A stretch of DNA of 64,000 nt from Ascidia mentula (lineage: Eukaryota; Chordata; Ascidiacea; Phlebobranchia; Ascidiidae), in contig OX387201.1 of the NCBI GenBank assembly GCA_947561715.1, forward strand, positions 13,840,001-13,904,000, in the 5' to 3' direction. A model generated the notes under the pieces. The model did not search any database and was not told the DNA's origin. It saw only the letters and a program-made list of their open reading frames with translations. Shown in pieces: positions 35,996-47,865 of the stretch (positions within the stretch are counted from its first letter, which is position 1; each line of letters starts with the position of its first letter). The position numbers and the translations under genes were made by a program.

Positions 35996-37992
35996 CAGTG
36001 CATTACAATAAAATGCAATATTTCAAAAAATACTTTCGTTATTTTTTGATTGTTTTACATAAATATTTTAGTAATCCAATTTAGAATTTACGAGTTATTT
36101 TTGTGTCAAAAATTCCTCATTGTGAACGTGTCGCGACGATGTTTGAGAAAGTGTCGTACATTCATTGATCAGATTCCAAGTTGTATTTTACGACTTAATT
36201 GCCTTAATTGAATTTTTTGATAGATTGTCTCCTGATGGCAATTTAATCATTGAACTAAAGTTAACTGCAGTGATTCCCAAACTTTGTAATCAAGTATCAT
36301 TAGGGTAGTGTGCAACGTTCGCGTATCACCAATATTATGAAAATCATAAAAAAACATGTTTCAAAATGCAAGAAAGTTTGATATTCAGTTTAGTGTTAAA
36401 AGAGAAATAAAATTAACCCTATATACTCAGCAAAAAGAAAATATAATTTTTTTATGTGATAGATGTAATCTCGAGATAAAACTGTGGCGTTTCTACTAGA
36501 TAAACGTCGGTATTTTTTCATGTATGTGGTAACAGTTACAAAATTGTATAAAAAAATTTAAATTAATTAATCACAACTCAAAATAAAACCAAAAGGTGGA
36601 AATAAAGCTATCAGAAACGGTACTTTAACGCAGTTACAATGTAACAAAAAACAAAAACATGCTGTGATCAAGTGTCTTGCCTGCGGTTTGGGTTGCAATC
36701 CTATGATTGATGCTTGCGCAAAGCGTGAGTGGTTGTCACGAAAAGTTTCATCATGACTTCCGACTGTGAGGGAATGTAAAGTGAGCATCTGAGCCAACGT
36801 CATTACCGGAACCGATTACTGTAATTCTTTTTTCAAATTTGGGACCTTTGCAGTGGGACGGGCGTGACTCCTTGCGCCCAGACAGTGCAACAGGCAACGA
36901 TTTCTGCCCTAGTTCAACTTGGACTTAAATTTGCCTTAAATTGTCCTTATTTAAACAGAACATAATTCATACAAAGTGCACGACAACTAATTAAGGCAAA
37001 AACTCTGACAACAACAGCACTGGCAGGCATCGGGGTTCTACAGAGGGACACAGTTTGTGTAACGTAACAACAATATTGTGTTGGCTTTAAACTAGCAAAT
37101 AATCACCCAACCCAGAAAAAATGTTTAAACGGTAGAAAAAAGTGGCGATGTAACATTCCCCCAAAATGTGGAATTGACGTAAAACATTTTTGCAAAACAC
37201 ATTGCCATATCGCACGTCAAATCTTATCGAAAGATCCCTATTAGAAAAACGAGCTGTGAAACCCGGTGTCCATAGCAACCAAATCTGACCTCGCCCGGAG
37301 AGGTAGAGGATGAGGAGGTCGCATCAAAATCAACGATGCGACACAGTTTTGTGATAGGGAAACCTAAAGACACCGCTGCTCGTCCGAACGAGCACAGTGC
37401 GAACACTACCAGTTTCATTGGGGTACGTCTCAACGATTCGACCGATTGAACGACACTCTGATTCGCACACAAGGAGAACGACATCTTTTTTCTTTAGTTG
37501 GGTTGGGAATCATGCCACTGTGGACGAGCAGTGATGACTGGCAGGTATTCACGCACGAACCTCTTCCAGATGTGGTCAGCGAGAAACTGCACCTGACGCT
37601 AATGTTGTGTCGTGTATGTACCTCTTGTAATAGTCGGAGGAAGGTTTGGGGATTCTCTCATCAGCGGAAGATGATTCGGTGTCAGCGGTTCTTCTTGTTC
37701 CTATTATTAAATGTCACCGGGACAAAAGGTCATAGAGTTCATTATGGATTCAGCTTCCACAAACAAGGTCTCCAGGCTTTCATCAGACATCACCTGGGAA
37801 CCAGCGAGCAAGGACATAATCCGACGAGCAGAATGAATCATGCGTTCTCAAACGCCAACAATGTGGCTTGCAGCAGGAGGGTTGAATGTCCACCTTGTAA
37901 ATGCTAAATTGTATCAGTAAGAATATTTAACAGAGTAAATCGAAAAGTAACCAAATCATTTTTAAAATATTGCATTTTATTGTAATGCACTA
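35996..37992. mobile_element. Candidate Tc1/mariner-type element, 2.0 kb, no intact transposase
   Basis: The ends are inverted repeats of about 28 bp beginning CAGTGCATTACAATAAAATG (right end differs at the first base), each flanked by TA, as in Tc1/mariner insertions. The interior has reading frames at 37446-37907 (plus, 153 codons) and 36567-36803 (minus), in which I recognise no transposase. It could be non-autonomous or heavily decayed. It lies between lectin-like copy 2 and the Penelope-like element. Confidence 0.45.
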
Positions 37993-38009
37993 TACAACTA
38001 CTGATATTT

Positions 38010-39965
38010 ATCAGAATTGCTCTTCTGGCACTTAGTTTCTAAAGTGTTTATTGGAAACCAACGTTTCGTCTGCCATCCGGCGAGACTTCTTCGGGGTTAT
38101 GTCAACAGTAAAGCATCACGCACATAAAACACTAAAAACGTAGGAAAAACGCAGGAAAAACACAAGGAAAAAGGAATAGATAACACTGGCACCGCTTACA
38201 TCGTCACGTGAACCAGGTGTGTAGCGGGGCGTAACATTTACAACAAGTTGTTGTATACAGCAGGAAAATATACGCATTGCTCCTTATCGTTTATGCAATG
38301 GTCGTTTTTATGGATGTGGAGCGTCTCCAGGAACAGACGTTTTGTATGATCGTCCTCCATCTCTAGGATTTGCACGTCATCAAAGTTAACTCGGTGGCCG
38401 AGTGTGGCAGCGTGTTTTGCCAGTGCTGTCCTCTGGCTGTTCTTCGCTGCAACGTCGCGGCGATGCTCTTTTAACCGAGTCTGTAACCTTCTCCCTGTCT
38501 AACCGATGTACGCTCCACCGCAGTCCTTGCACGGAATGTAATAGACAACGCCTTTTGGTTGGACCGTACCCTTCTCGATAGGATGAGACAACATCCTGCC
38601 CAGTGTTCTGTGTGGCTTAGTGTAGACCGCAATACCATAGTTCAACATCATACGCCTTAGCGTGTCTGTTAGAACCGGAATATATGGCAAAACGATCGTA
38701 CCGGTAGTTGGCGCTGTTTCTTGTGGCTTGACCGCAGGCTTTCTTCTAAACATCCATGACGGATACAGATGTTTCCGCAGTACCTTCTTTATGAGCTTCA
38801 CCTCTTTATCACGGTCTTCTTCTCGGGAAACCAGAGCCTCGGCTCTATCCATCAGCGACCGCACTACCGCTGTCTTGTGTTGTATCGGATGTGCCGACTT
38901 AAACGACAAGTACCGATTGGTGTGCGTCGGCTTGCGATACACACGAGTGCTGATCAAACCTTTCTCATCACGGATAACCTCTGTATCTAAAAACGGTAAT
39001 TTACCACCACTTTCCTTTTCTAAAGTGAATTTGATTGAATCTTCCACATGGTTAATGTGGGTAAGGAACAACTGGAGCTGTGCTTCATCAACGATGGCGA
39101 AGGTGTCGTCGACATATCGCTTCCAGTAACGAGGAGGATGCGCAAAAGTGGCGAGTGCCTTATCCTTAATTGTTTCCATTACAATGTTCGCCACTACCAC
39201 AGAGATGGGCGAACCCATCGCCGTACCAAACACCTGTTGGTAAAACACACCACGAAAGGAGAAATAGGTGGCGTTCAAACATAATTTCAGCCCTTGTGCG
39301 ATATCCTCACAGGATAGCAACGTGCGTTGCTCAAGGTTACTGTCATCCTCTAAGCGTGCCATGACATTAGTAACAGCTACCGATATTGGCACATTGGTGA
39401 AAAGAGACACGACGTCAAAGGACACCATACATTCACCATCCGCTATTGTCAAGTCCCTCACTTCGGCTGCAAATTCACGTGAGTTTTTAACGTGATATGG
39501 GCTGTTCCCAACCAAAGGGGAAATAATCCTTGCTATAAATTTGGCGAGCATATAAGACGGGGACCCCATAAAGGAAACAATGGGTCTGAGGGGCACGCCT
39601 GGCTTGTGGACCTTGGGAAGCCCGTACAATTCGGGCGTCCTACCGTCTGTGCAATGCAGCTGTCGAAACTCACCAACAGACAACGCCTCACGCTCCCTGT
39701 GTAAGTAACCGATGAAGCGGTTTATCTTTCGTTCTAAGGACAGGGTCGGGTTTCTGGACAACTTTTTGTAAGGTTCATGACCACCGTTGTAAGGTTCATG
39801 ACCACCGTTCGATTGCCCTTGTCGGCACGCAATATGACGATGGTCTGGTTATTGCGAAGCTCTCGTGCAGCCGACAAATATGACCTAGGGGTGTTAGAGC
39901 CAACGGTATTGTGGCCACTGTGGCTACGAATACAGCCAACAACTTTGCCCTGCAGAAGTGACTTT
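38010..39965 (-). mobile_element. Penelope-like retroelement: reverse transcriptase plus GIY-YIG endonuclease
   Basis: The minus strand encodes, in order, an ADKGN motif N-terminal to the RT, SFDVVSLFTNVP, an FGTAMGSP motif, the RYVDDTFAIV catalytic motif, and a C-terminal GIY-YIG module (VYYIPCKDCGGAYIG, then LKEHRRDVA and LFLETLHIH) ending at 38238. The 3' terminus at 38061-38096 carries a degenerate hammerhead-like block. This order is that of endonuclease-bearing Penelope-like elements, which insert by target-primed reverse transcription. The copy is incomplete at its 5' end and broken; it meets a second partial copy head to head near 39965. Confidence 0.88.
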
Positions 39966-40990
39966 ATATGCGCGGATTTGACAATAGCGGATGGTGAATG
40001 TATGGTGTCCTTTGACGTCGTGTCTCTTTTCACCAATGTGCCAATATCGGTAGCTGTTACTAATGTCATGGCACGCTTAGAGGATGACAGTAACCTTGAG
40101 CAACGCACGTTGCTATCCTGTAAGGGCCGAAATTATGTTTGAACGCCACCTATTTTTCCTTTCGTGGTGTGTTTTACCAACAGGTGTTTGGTACGGCGAT
40201 GGGTTCTCCCATCTCTGTGGTAGTGGCGAACATTGTAATGAAAACAATTGAGGATAAGGCACTCGCCACTTTTGCGCATCCTCCTCGTTACTGGAAGCGA
40301 TATGTCGACGACACCTTCGCCATCGTTGATGAAGCACAGCTCCAGTTGTTCCTTACCCACATTAACCATGTGGAAGATTCAATCAAATTCACTTTAAAAA
40401 AGGAAAGTGGTGGTAAATTACCGTTTTTAGATACAGAGGTTATCCGTGATGAGAAAGGTTTGATCAGCACTCGTGTGTATCGCAAGCCGACGCACACCAA
40501 TCGGTACTTGTCGTTTAAGTCGACACATCCGATACAAGACAGCGGTAGTGCGGTCGCTGATGGATAGAGCCGAGGCTCTGGTTTCCCGAGAAGAAGACCG
40601 TGATAAAGAGGTGAAGTTCATAAAGAAGGTACTGCGGAAACATCTGTATCCGTCATGGATGTTTAGAAGAAAGCCTGCGGTCAAGCCACAAGAAACAGCG
40701 CCAACTACCGGTACGATCGTTTTGCCATATATTCCGGTTCTAACAGACACGCTAAGGCGTATGATGTTGGAATATGGTATTGCGGTCTACACTAAGCCAC
40801 ACAGAACACTGGGCAGGATGTTGTCTCATCCTATCGAGAAGGGTACGGTCCAACCAAAAGGCGTTGTCTATTACATTCCGTGCAAGGACTGCGGTGGAGC
40901 GTACATGGGTGAGACAGGGAGAAGGTTACAGACTCGGTTAAAAGAGCATCGCCGCGACGTTGCAGCGAAGAACAGCCAGAGGACAACAAC
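39966..40990 (+). mobile_element. Second, inverted partial copy of the same Penelope-like element
   Basis: Plus-strand sequence from the RT core (ISVAV, FGTAMGSP, RYVDDTFAIV) to the start of the GIY-YIG module, nearly identical to the minus-strand copy at 38010-39965. It lacks the N-terminal part and most of the endonuclease, and joins the element's ACAACTTGTTGTAA end string directly. With the other copy it forms an inverted repeat of about 1 kb per arm. Broken. Confidence 0.85.
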
Positions 40991-41129
40991 TTGTTGTAAC
41001 CATCATATTGTCAAAGTGCTCACAACAACATTTTCTCGTTTTTACCGAAACCTTTAATATCTGCTGATTTCGAATTCCTTGGGCAAGTTAAGCAAGCGCA
41101 AGGGATATTAATGTGCGCATGTTGCATTA

Positions 41130-41264
41130 GGCCGGGTCCACACTCACGCTTTGCGCCGGCGGATTCTTTGTTTGTTTCATTATACGCCGGCGTGCGGGCG
41201 TACGCTCGGGACAAGGAAACAAACAAAGAATCCGCCGGCGCAAAGCGTGAGTGTGGACCCGGCC
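41130..41264. mobile_element. 135-bp MITE, PIF/Harbinger-like, left arm copy
   Basis: Perfect 49-bp inverted ends starting GGCCGGGTCCACACTCACGC around a 37-bp centre, flanked by TTA on both sides (41127-41129, 41265-41267). The related sequence at 24545-24600 shows the empty site with one TTA, which confirms insertion with a 3-bp duplication. TTA/TAA duplications and G-rich ends fit the PIF/Harbinger superfamily. Confidence 0.8.
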
Positions 41265-41991
41265 TTAGGAAGTAAACACATTGAATCAGCGAAATCTGAC
41301 TCATGCGACAGCAGTTTAATCACTTTGGATACGAAACTGGAAATGAACCTTCTAGTCGTGAGACGACGTTTGCCAGTCCATGTTTACCATGTAGCATATT
41401 CTATATTTTAGAACAGAATACTTCGTCTTGAGATTCATAACTTAGTTATAAAAATCCCAATATAATTTGTGACAGATGATCAAAAGCGAAGAGGTTACAC
41501 AAAATCTCACCTACACAGAACATAAATGTGATTATAAAGCATCACGTAGGCAGGGAACCATTTTTCTATTCGGCTTCGAAATCCCAGCACAAACATTTAC
41601 GCGAAATTATTGCGGACTTCACATATGATTGCGTACAAAAGGCATTTGACGGGCATGTCAGCAACTAGTTTTCATTAAATTTATGTTTAAAAATACGCTT
41701 CTGAACACTTTTTAACGCCTATAATCACATTTATGTTCTGTGTAGGTGAGATTTTGTGTAACCTCTTCACTTTTGATCATCTGTCACAAATTATATTGGG
41801 ATTTTTATAACTAAGTTATGAATCTCAAGACGAAGTATTCTGTTCTAAAATATAGAATATGCTACATGGTAAACATGGACTGGCAAACGTCGTCTCACGA
41901 CTAGAAGGTTCATTTCCAGTTTCGTATCCAAAGTGATTAAACTGCTGTCGCATGAGTCAGATTTCGCTGATTCAATGTGTTTACTTCCTAA

Positions 41992-42126
41992 GGCCGGGTC
42001 CACACTCACGCTTTGCGCCGGCGGATTCTTTGTTTGTTTCCTTGTCCCGAGCGTACGCCCGCACGCCGGCGTATAATGAAACAAACAAAGAATCCGCCGG
42101 CGCAAAGCGTGAGTGTGGACCCGGCC
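41992..42126. mobile_element. 135-bp MITE, right arm copy
   Basis: The same MITE, inverted, in the other arm of the palindrome and flanked by TAA (41989-41991, 42127-42129). It was copied with the arm rather than inserted twice. Confidence 0.8.
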
Positions 42127-42369
42127 TAATGCAACATGCGCACATTAATATCCCTTGCGCTTGCTTAACTTGCCCAAGGAATTCGAAATCAGCAGATATT
42201 AAAGGTTTCGGTAAAAACGAGAAAATGTTGTTGTGAGCACTTTGACAATATGATGGTTATTTGAAATGTTTTTTTCATTACAGTATATTTGGACTTACAG
42301 CATGATGCACAATGTTTTGTACATTTGCCCGAATTCAGTCAATCGAACTTTGTAACAACCCAACTATAG

Positions 42370-42510
42370 TTGAGTATAAATAGACTGGCCCATATTGTAA
42401 TTAACACTGTCATGTTAAAGACGTTTCGACAAAAACTTTTGTCATCATCAGTTTGTCGAAACGTCTTTAACATGACAGTGTTAATTACAATATGGGCCAG
42501 TCTATTTATA
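42370..42510. repeat. Small fold-back with hammerhead-like core
   Basis: A palindrome with arms containing ACACTGTCATGTTAAAGACG. On the minus strand 42421-42452 reads CTGATGA, a TGACAAAAG/TTTTTGTC hairpin, then GAAACGT, which is the two-box layout of a hammerhead. Stems I and III are not convincingly closed. A relative of one arm lies near 63290-63345. Confidence 0.5.
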
Positions 42511-43920
42511 CTCAGCATTATGAGAAAACCCGTGAGTTGTGTTCCCAACTATAGTTGCTGTATCAAACGAACATAATTCATTCCATCATTTCCTTCACTG
42601 TCGTCGCAACCAAGGATTTGAAGCCACAAACTCATTTCCTTCAGTATTGAGAACTCACTGTTGCTTTAGATTACAAATTGTTCCCAGCAATAACAACGAC
42701 AGACTTCCCCAGCTTAATCCTCATAGGCTATTCATCGCTGTATCGAAACGATGCTTTTTGAAATTATCCAGTAACATATACAGCACGTACTTACAGGGCA
42801 GCATTCTGCCGTGACCAATTTAAGCAAAGATTCACACATAACAGTCACAATACGCAGCTTCGAATTCCAGGCGTAGTGAATTCGGAATTCAATTCAGAAA
42901 AACAACTTTATGCAAACCGCACTTGACGAACTTGATTGTCGTGTTACGAGGCTATTCGTCCGATAATGACACCTATAGAGTACCTTATCTACAGTCACAA
43001 AACGAATTACAGCAATTCTTGTTGCACTTACTTAAAACCGATTATGTGTTACGTTCTTAATTTTTATATTTTGCAGCATTATGCATTCTTCAGTGTTTCC
43101 TCGTACGGCAAAATTCATCGTTCTGTAGCAATATGAGGATGTAAAAAAAACAATAAAAATATTAAATAAATGTTTGATGGATTTTTTTGTTATTGAGTAG
43201 GCAACACCACAGCAGCAAACAACAATATTGTCACTGACTTTATCGTGCAGTCGTTGAAGACGTGAAAAATTCGCTTCCTTTGAAAGTTGTGGCGTCTGAC
43301 GAACCATATCCGGCTCCAAGTTGCAATGCGTCATGTTTGTTTAGGAAACTTGCCTGATAAAAGGCAACGAGTTTTTGATTTTGAATGCATTAAATGTGGC
43401 TAATCAGTAGCAAACAAGTGTAAATGCTTATTTACTTTGATTTTTGCAAGCCAACTCACTAGACACGGTTTTGTGCCATTGTTAAGGCTTGCTAAGCTAT
43501 GTCGATTAAAGTGTCCGCAGCAACTTTTGAGATTCAATTTTGTGTCTGTGAATATTTATCGCTTTGAGTTCAGTCTGAGATACGACAGCAATGGCCTGAA
43601 GAGTCCTTGTCGTTTTTTTATTCGAGACTACATTTTTAAACGAACAATTTCCTCATCTTATTTTAATTGGTTATTTTAGCTAAATAAAATCTCGAAAATT
43701 AAAATAAACATATATCACAGACATATTATTTGTATCTCGCCAACGCCTCATAGGTAAAAGTCGTTTGATCCACAACTTAAGCTGGAAAATATATTTCGGA
43801 GAAACAGCCTGCAGGCGACCCAGTTGTGAACATGCATGAATTCTATGTATTATTATAAAGCATTTAAACTGATTTACTTTTATATTGAGAAAAACCTTCG
43901 AACTTTAAATCACTTCAGAA
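42511..43920. other. Upstream region of lectin-like copy 3
   Basis: No coding exon seen before 43921. The part at 43195-43380 matches 28495-28690 and 52255-52387 and contains GATAAAAGGCAACGAG, a possible TATA-type box, about 560 bases before the start codon. A 3' splice site (TTCAG) lies two bases before the ATG, so a 5' UTR exon or a trans-spliced leader is expected. Confidence 0.4.
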
Positions 43921-44783
43921 ATGATTCGACTTCTATTGACTGTCTCGGCGGCTCTTTTTATTCTTGGCAAGACGTCAGCTGGTAAGCTTCAGTTAAAAGA
44001 ATGCACAACATTAGTTTTATTTAAAACTATTGTGTTAATTATATATGACAAACGCAGTGTTTTTGAAAGGAAAACGAGTAAGTAAGTTGTCTTTTCTGAA
44101 AACAGTAATATGTCGAATAAGCTTTTTGGTAATTTAATTGTCCAGAATCCAACCATCACAAAAATATCAGTTTGAGCTGGATTTATATAAAACCCTTTCC
44201 CCTATAATTGAATAACGTGTTTGTCAGGTGAGGCTTCATGTGAAGGCGTGGTGTACAACAACAAATGCTATCACTTGGCTTACACGTACGGCACTGGCGT
44301 TTCCCTGAATCAAGGGAAAAGCTGGTGTCGTTTTTTCAGAGGAAAACTTGCCGAAATAAACAGCGAGCGCACGTATGACGTCATTTACGATTACGTGTTA
44401 AACAACTGGGTAGACAAAAAGAGACTGTTTGTGAACGTTCTTACCGGTTCCACTTACGACGTGAGTTTATTGTGCCCCAAAATTAAGGACAAACTGAATA
44501 ATGCTCATAATTTGTACAACATACCATAAATTACTTTTATTAATTTTACCAGCCGGCTAGCAACTTGATTGGTCTCTCTAGTGGAGACAAATGGAGACCT
44601 CGCTCCAGTCTATGGCATCCAGGCTGGCCAATCAATCAAAACGACAAAACATCCATCGGTTTCCAGGTTACAGTCGGTCCGAGGACTACTTCTCTCAACC
44701 GAGGATTTTACAACGAAAACTTTTCTACCATATCTCACTCCGCACAGCACTCACCAGTCCCACTATGCGAAAGAGATATTTAG
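43921..44783 (+). CDS. Small secreted C-type-lectin-like protein, copy 3
   Basis: Exons 43921-43981, 44228-44460 and 44553-44783; 174 residues. Signal peptide MIRLLLTVSAALFILGKTSA. Exon 2: CEGVVYNNKCYHLAYTYGTG, then SWCRFFRGKLAEINSE. Exon 3: DKWRPRSSLWHPGWP to SPVPLCERDI. This is the most diverged family member, with a shorter exon 1 and a longer exon 3, but the same splice phases and the same four cysteines. It lies tail to tail with the complete GNAT gene at 45344-46733. A remnant of a paralog's exon 3 and 3' flank is at 52388. Confidence 0.87.
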
Positions 44784-45343
44784 ATATTAGTCAAGATCTC
44801 ATTATGGGCTCTCATGTCCATACTATACTTCACACAATCAAACTATTCGTGCGATAATAATTATATGTGTCGTATATAAGCCCCATAATACTTTTCATGC
44901 CGTGGTTCGCATTATTGAGATGTGTGATATCAGACAAACACACTTTTTCATTTATACAAAGTAATACAATCCAAATCATTTTAATTCTTGAAACTCATTT
45001 CAATATTAAAAGGTTATAAAATGAAATGTAATCAAGAAGACATGCGATTTTTCATTGATTTATTTACACAGATTACAGAGGACATGTGTTGTTGCGCCAA
45101 GAGACTGAATGTACCAAAACTGCAATTATCCGTGCCACAACTTTGCAGTATAACAATTTAACAAGTAGAAAAAATGACTTGTTATCAGCAATTTTTATCC
45201 ATTAAACGAAAACACGGCAACTTTCAAAAAAGCACGAAGAGCACTATCATGTAAAAGTAAGCAAGTTTTTTGCTAATAACATTAAAATGCAATATTATTG
45301 CGCAATATTTTACATCAATGCAATATGTATCGTTCTCACTTGG

Positions 45344-46733
45344 TTATTCCAAACACATTAATTTGATTCCTGAAGTTTTGTGAGGCTCTGGTGCGTCTTG
45401 AAAAACTTTCTTGTTGGACACTGGATCCACATACGCCATGTAATCAACTCTTTTGATGCATTTTGCACCAAGGTTTGCGAGAGCCTTTGCCGTGAATGCT
45501 GATGTGCATATAACAAAATAAAACTTGCATCCTTCTTGTTTCGAAATTTCCATTCGCCTACATCAGTAAAGATAGATGTAAATTCCAGATACATCTGGTA
45601 TCGCATACGTTTTCTAAGATCTATTTTTGGAAGTATAGTTTTTTTAACTTTAACTAACACAGTCTTTTGAACCGGAAATTCAAATTTTTTAATGTCCCAT
45701 AGAAACTTAATTCTTACTTTTTGTACAAAGCTTCCGCCATTCCCATGTTGTTGTATTTCTTTCTGACACTCATCAGCATTCCACTGATGTACTGATAATC
45801 CTCTGCACGCGGTTTGACGTCTTTTGTCATGTAGTCGATTAACTAAACAGGAGAATAGATTTCCATTACTGGCACCTTTGTGTGGCTGCAGACTTGGGTT
45901 TTAGTGATAAGGCTTTAATGCAGGATGACAAAGGAAACCTACGTCACACTTCGGTTTGGGGAACATGTTTTTTGGAAACAGACACTCAATATTTAGGCTC
46001 ATTCTGCCCAACATTGGATCTTAGAAGTTTAATTATTGATCAATATCTAGTATCGACTGGTGTCTCTGCCTCAATTTTTTTTTTATATTAACCTTACTTT
46101 TCGGCATATGTAATTGTTTAAAATCACAAAACATAAGATCATAATAAACAGTACTGGAATCCAAGTGTGCCGCGACCCCACAAAAATGGGAACCTTTGGT
46201 ATGGAGACATCTCGGCGACAGCGGAATCCTGTTGTTTGTGTGACTAACCTCAAATATTTGACAAATTTTCAGAGGCTCTCTCACATCATCAGGTTGTTCG
46301 GAATCACGTCCATACACGATGCAGACTCCACTCATTTTACCAGTTTCTTTGTCATAAGCACATAGTGTCGGTCGTTTGAGATAATAATCCTGTTCACACG
46401 AAAGTTTATACAACTGGTAGAATTCCAATCAGGTAAACATATTTAACATTGCGAGATTGTGGTGGCATGATTTTGCAAATGTATCTTTTTGGACCAAATA
46501 CCACAAGATCTGTACAACGTGCATTGGAAAGTTTTTTATATAACACCAACCTTCATCAAATTAACAAAGACATCAATATCGTCTTCCGAAAGCTGCAGAG
46601 TCGTTGAAACTGTCTCTCGACGACAGAAATCCGTTCGGATAATGTCGCAGATTTCTGGGATGTCTTTATTATTCGACAATCTCCAACATGTCGCATGATC
46701 TGATTTTCGTAAATGCAAAAGGTTGTCACTCAT
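45344..46733 (-). CDS. GNAT-family N-acetyltransferase, complete, copy 2
   Basis: Four exons on the minus strand: 46551-46733, 46249-46413, 45718-45842, 45344-45557; 228 residues. It starts MSDNLLHLRKSDHATCWRLS; FCRRETVSTTLQLSEDD and ETGKMSGVCIVYGRDSE are typical of the amine N-acetyltransferase-like GNATs. Motif A region MLMSVRKKYNNMGMAEALYK lies at the exon 3 end, then CTSAFTAKALANLGAKCIKR and PHKTSGIKLMCLE at the C-terminus. GNATs transfer acetyl from acetyl-CoA to an amine; the substrate is unknown. The usual Q/R of the Q/R-x-x-G-x-G/A motif reads N here. Intron 2 contains conserved sequence (around 46080-46200) that is not needed for the frame. Paralogs: 53073-54755 (complete) and 29359-29864 (truncated). 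Confidence 0.85.
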
Positions 46734-47150
46734 TTTGTCTTCAGAGTTACTCCAATCCTACAAAAGCGATCAAATATTTGTATCCTGTGTTTTAAGTGCG
46801 TATGACACGGTCATGGCAAGTTTGTGAAAAAACTAAAGGTACATCTACAACAAACATATATTTAAAGTTTTTCGGTTCTACGTCATCTAAAAAATGAAGG
46901 AACCTGCACGAAAAGTAGCGGCGACCAAAAATCGTAAACCTTTTTTGCTCTGGCGAAATTGACATCACACAAGGCGCTCAATTTATCTACTTATATCTTT
47001 TGCTGTGAGTGGACAAAACGACAATGCTATACTGACAGTTTGTCTCTGCCGTGTTTTCAAAAGTTCATGTATCACGTTAGCAATCATAAATGCTGTAACA
47101 ACAAGAACAACCTGTCCCAGTAACTGTTTTATTACACGACTAAATTAGAC

Positions 47151-47186
47151 AGATCAGGTCGAAACAGCGGCCGTCTGTCTGCAGCT
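47151..47186 (+). repeat. 3' half of the hammerhead motif, second duplication copy
   Basis: CAGGTCGAAACAGCGGCC, then GTCTGTC and TGCAGCT. It keeps GGTC, GAAA, stem III and the full 3' strand of stem I, but lacks the CTGATGA half. Better preserved than its twin at 31371-31406. Confidence 0.65.
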
Positions 47187-47865
47187 CAAATTAACATAAA
47201 AATCAGTTTGTTGCCCTTGTTCACTTGTTGTCCCTTGTTTATTGCAATACTATACTAAACCAGTTTTACAATGTTTTCCATTCCTGCGTATAAGGCTTGC
47301 TACCAGCACTCGCACGACCAAAGCGCCTTCTAAAGAAGAGTTCTAAGACGTCTTAGAAGTTCCAAGACGTATAACGCAACAATAATCTCGCTTTCGCAGG
47401 ATTTCGTTAGCAGCGGTAAAAATGGGACTTTGATCAGCTGTATATCAGAAACCAGTCGCCTTTTTCGCCAAATTTTTTTTGACCATCTCTTGGTTTAATC
47501 ATAGTATACTTAGTGTGTATACTATGATTAAACCACAAAAAAAACTTCGATTAACTCCTTCGATTGTTGCCGAACAGCACAAACTGCAGGTGCCGGTGCC
47601 CACATACTGGTTACTGAATGGCACTCTGACTGATCAGCTGCAACGAGTGACACACTTTTAAAGGACCACTGGCATCCACTGTTTAAAAGTGAGTCACTCG
47701 TTACAGTTGATCAATCAGAGTGCCGTCCACAGTTTTTCCGGGGTGGCGGTTTTCCCGGCCAATTGTACTTGTTTTCGACATCGAGTTGCTGGTTTCCGTT
47801 GGCGAAATGACACTTTTAACCACATATTAATTTAAGTTCGGCGAGCCATCAGCTAGACCAAGGGT

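Larger units (their letters stand above)
40998..42258. repeat. 540-bp-arm palindrome
   Basis: Arms 40998-41538 and 41718-42258 look close to identical in inverted orientation; the spacer is about 180 bp. Frames at 41020-41304/41952-42236 and 41151-41411/41845-42105 encode identical peptides, as expected from a palindrome, and are not genes. Each arm contains the 135-bp MITE. A diverged single arm without the MITE is at 24471-24740. Confidence 0.92.

Noticed and set aside
37446-37907. 153-codon frame as a host gene
   Set aside because: No recognisable domain, no splice partners, and it lies inside an element with inverted ends.
39734-40142. Reading frames across the joint of the two Penelope-like copies as separate genes
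   Set aside because: They are RT sequence in sense or antisense and shadows of the element.
41020-42236. Paired identical reading frames of 86 and 94 codons
   Set aside because: They arise from the palindrome and from the GC-rich MITE within it, and the peptides resemble no protein.
46030-46210. Conserved frame in GNAT intron 2 as an extra exon
   Set aside because: Exons 2 and 3 join in phase without it, and reading from the available acceptor gives a stop. The conservation is explained by recent duplication.
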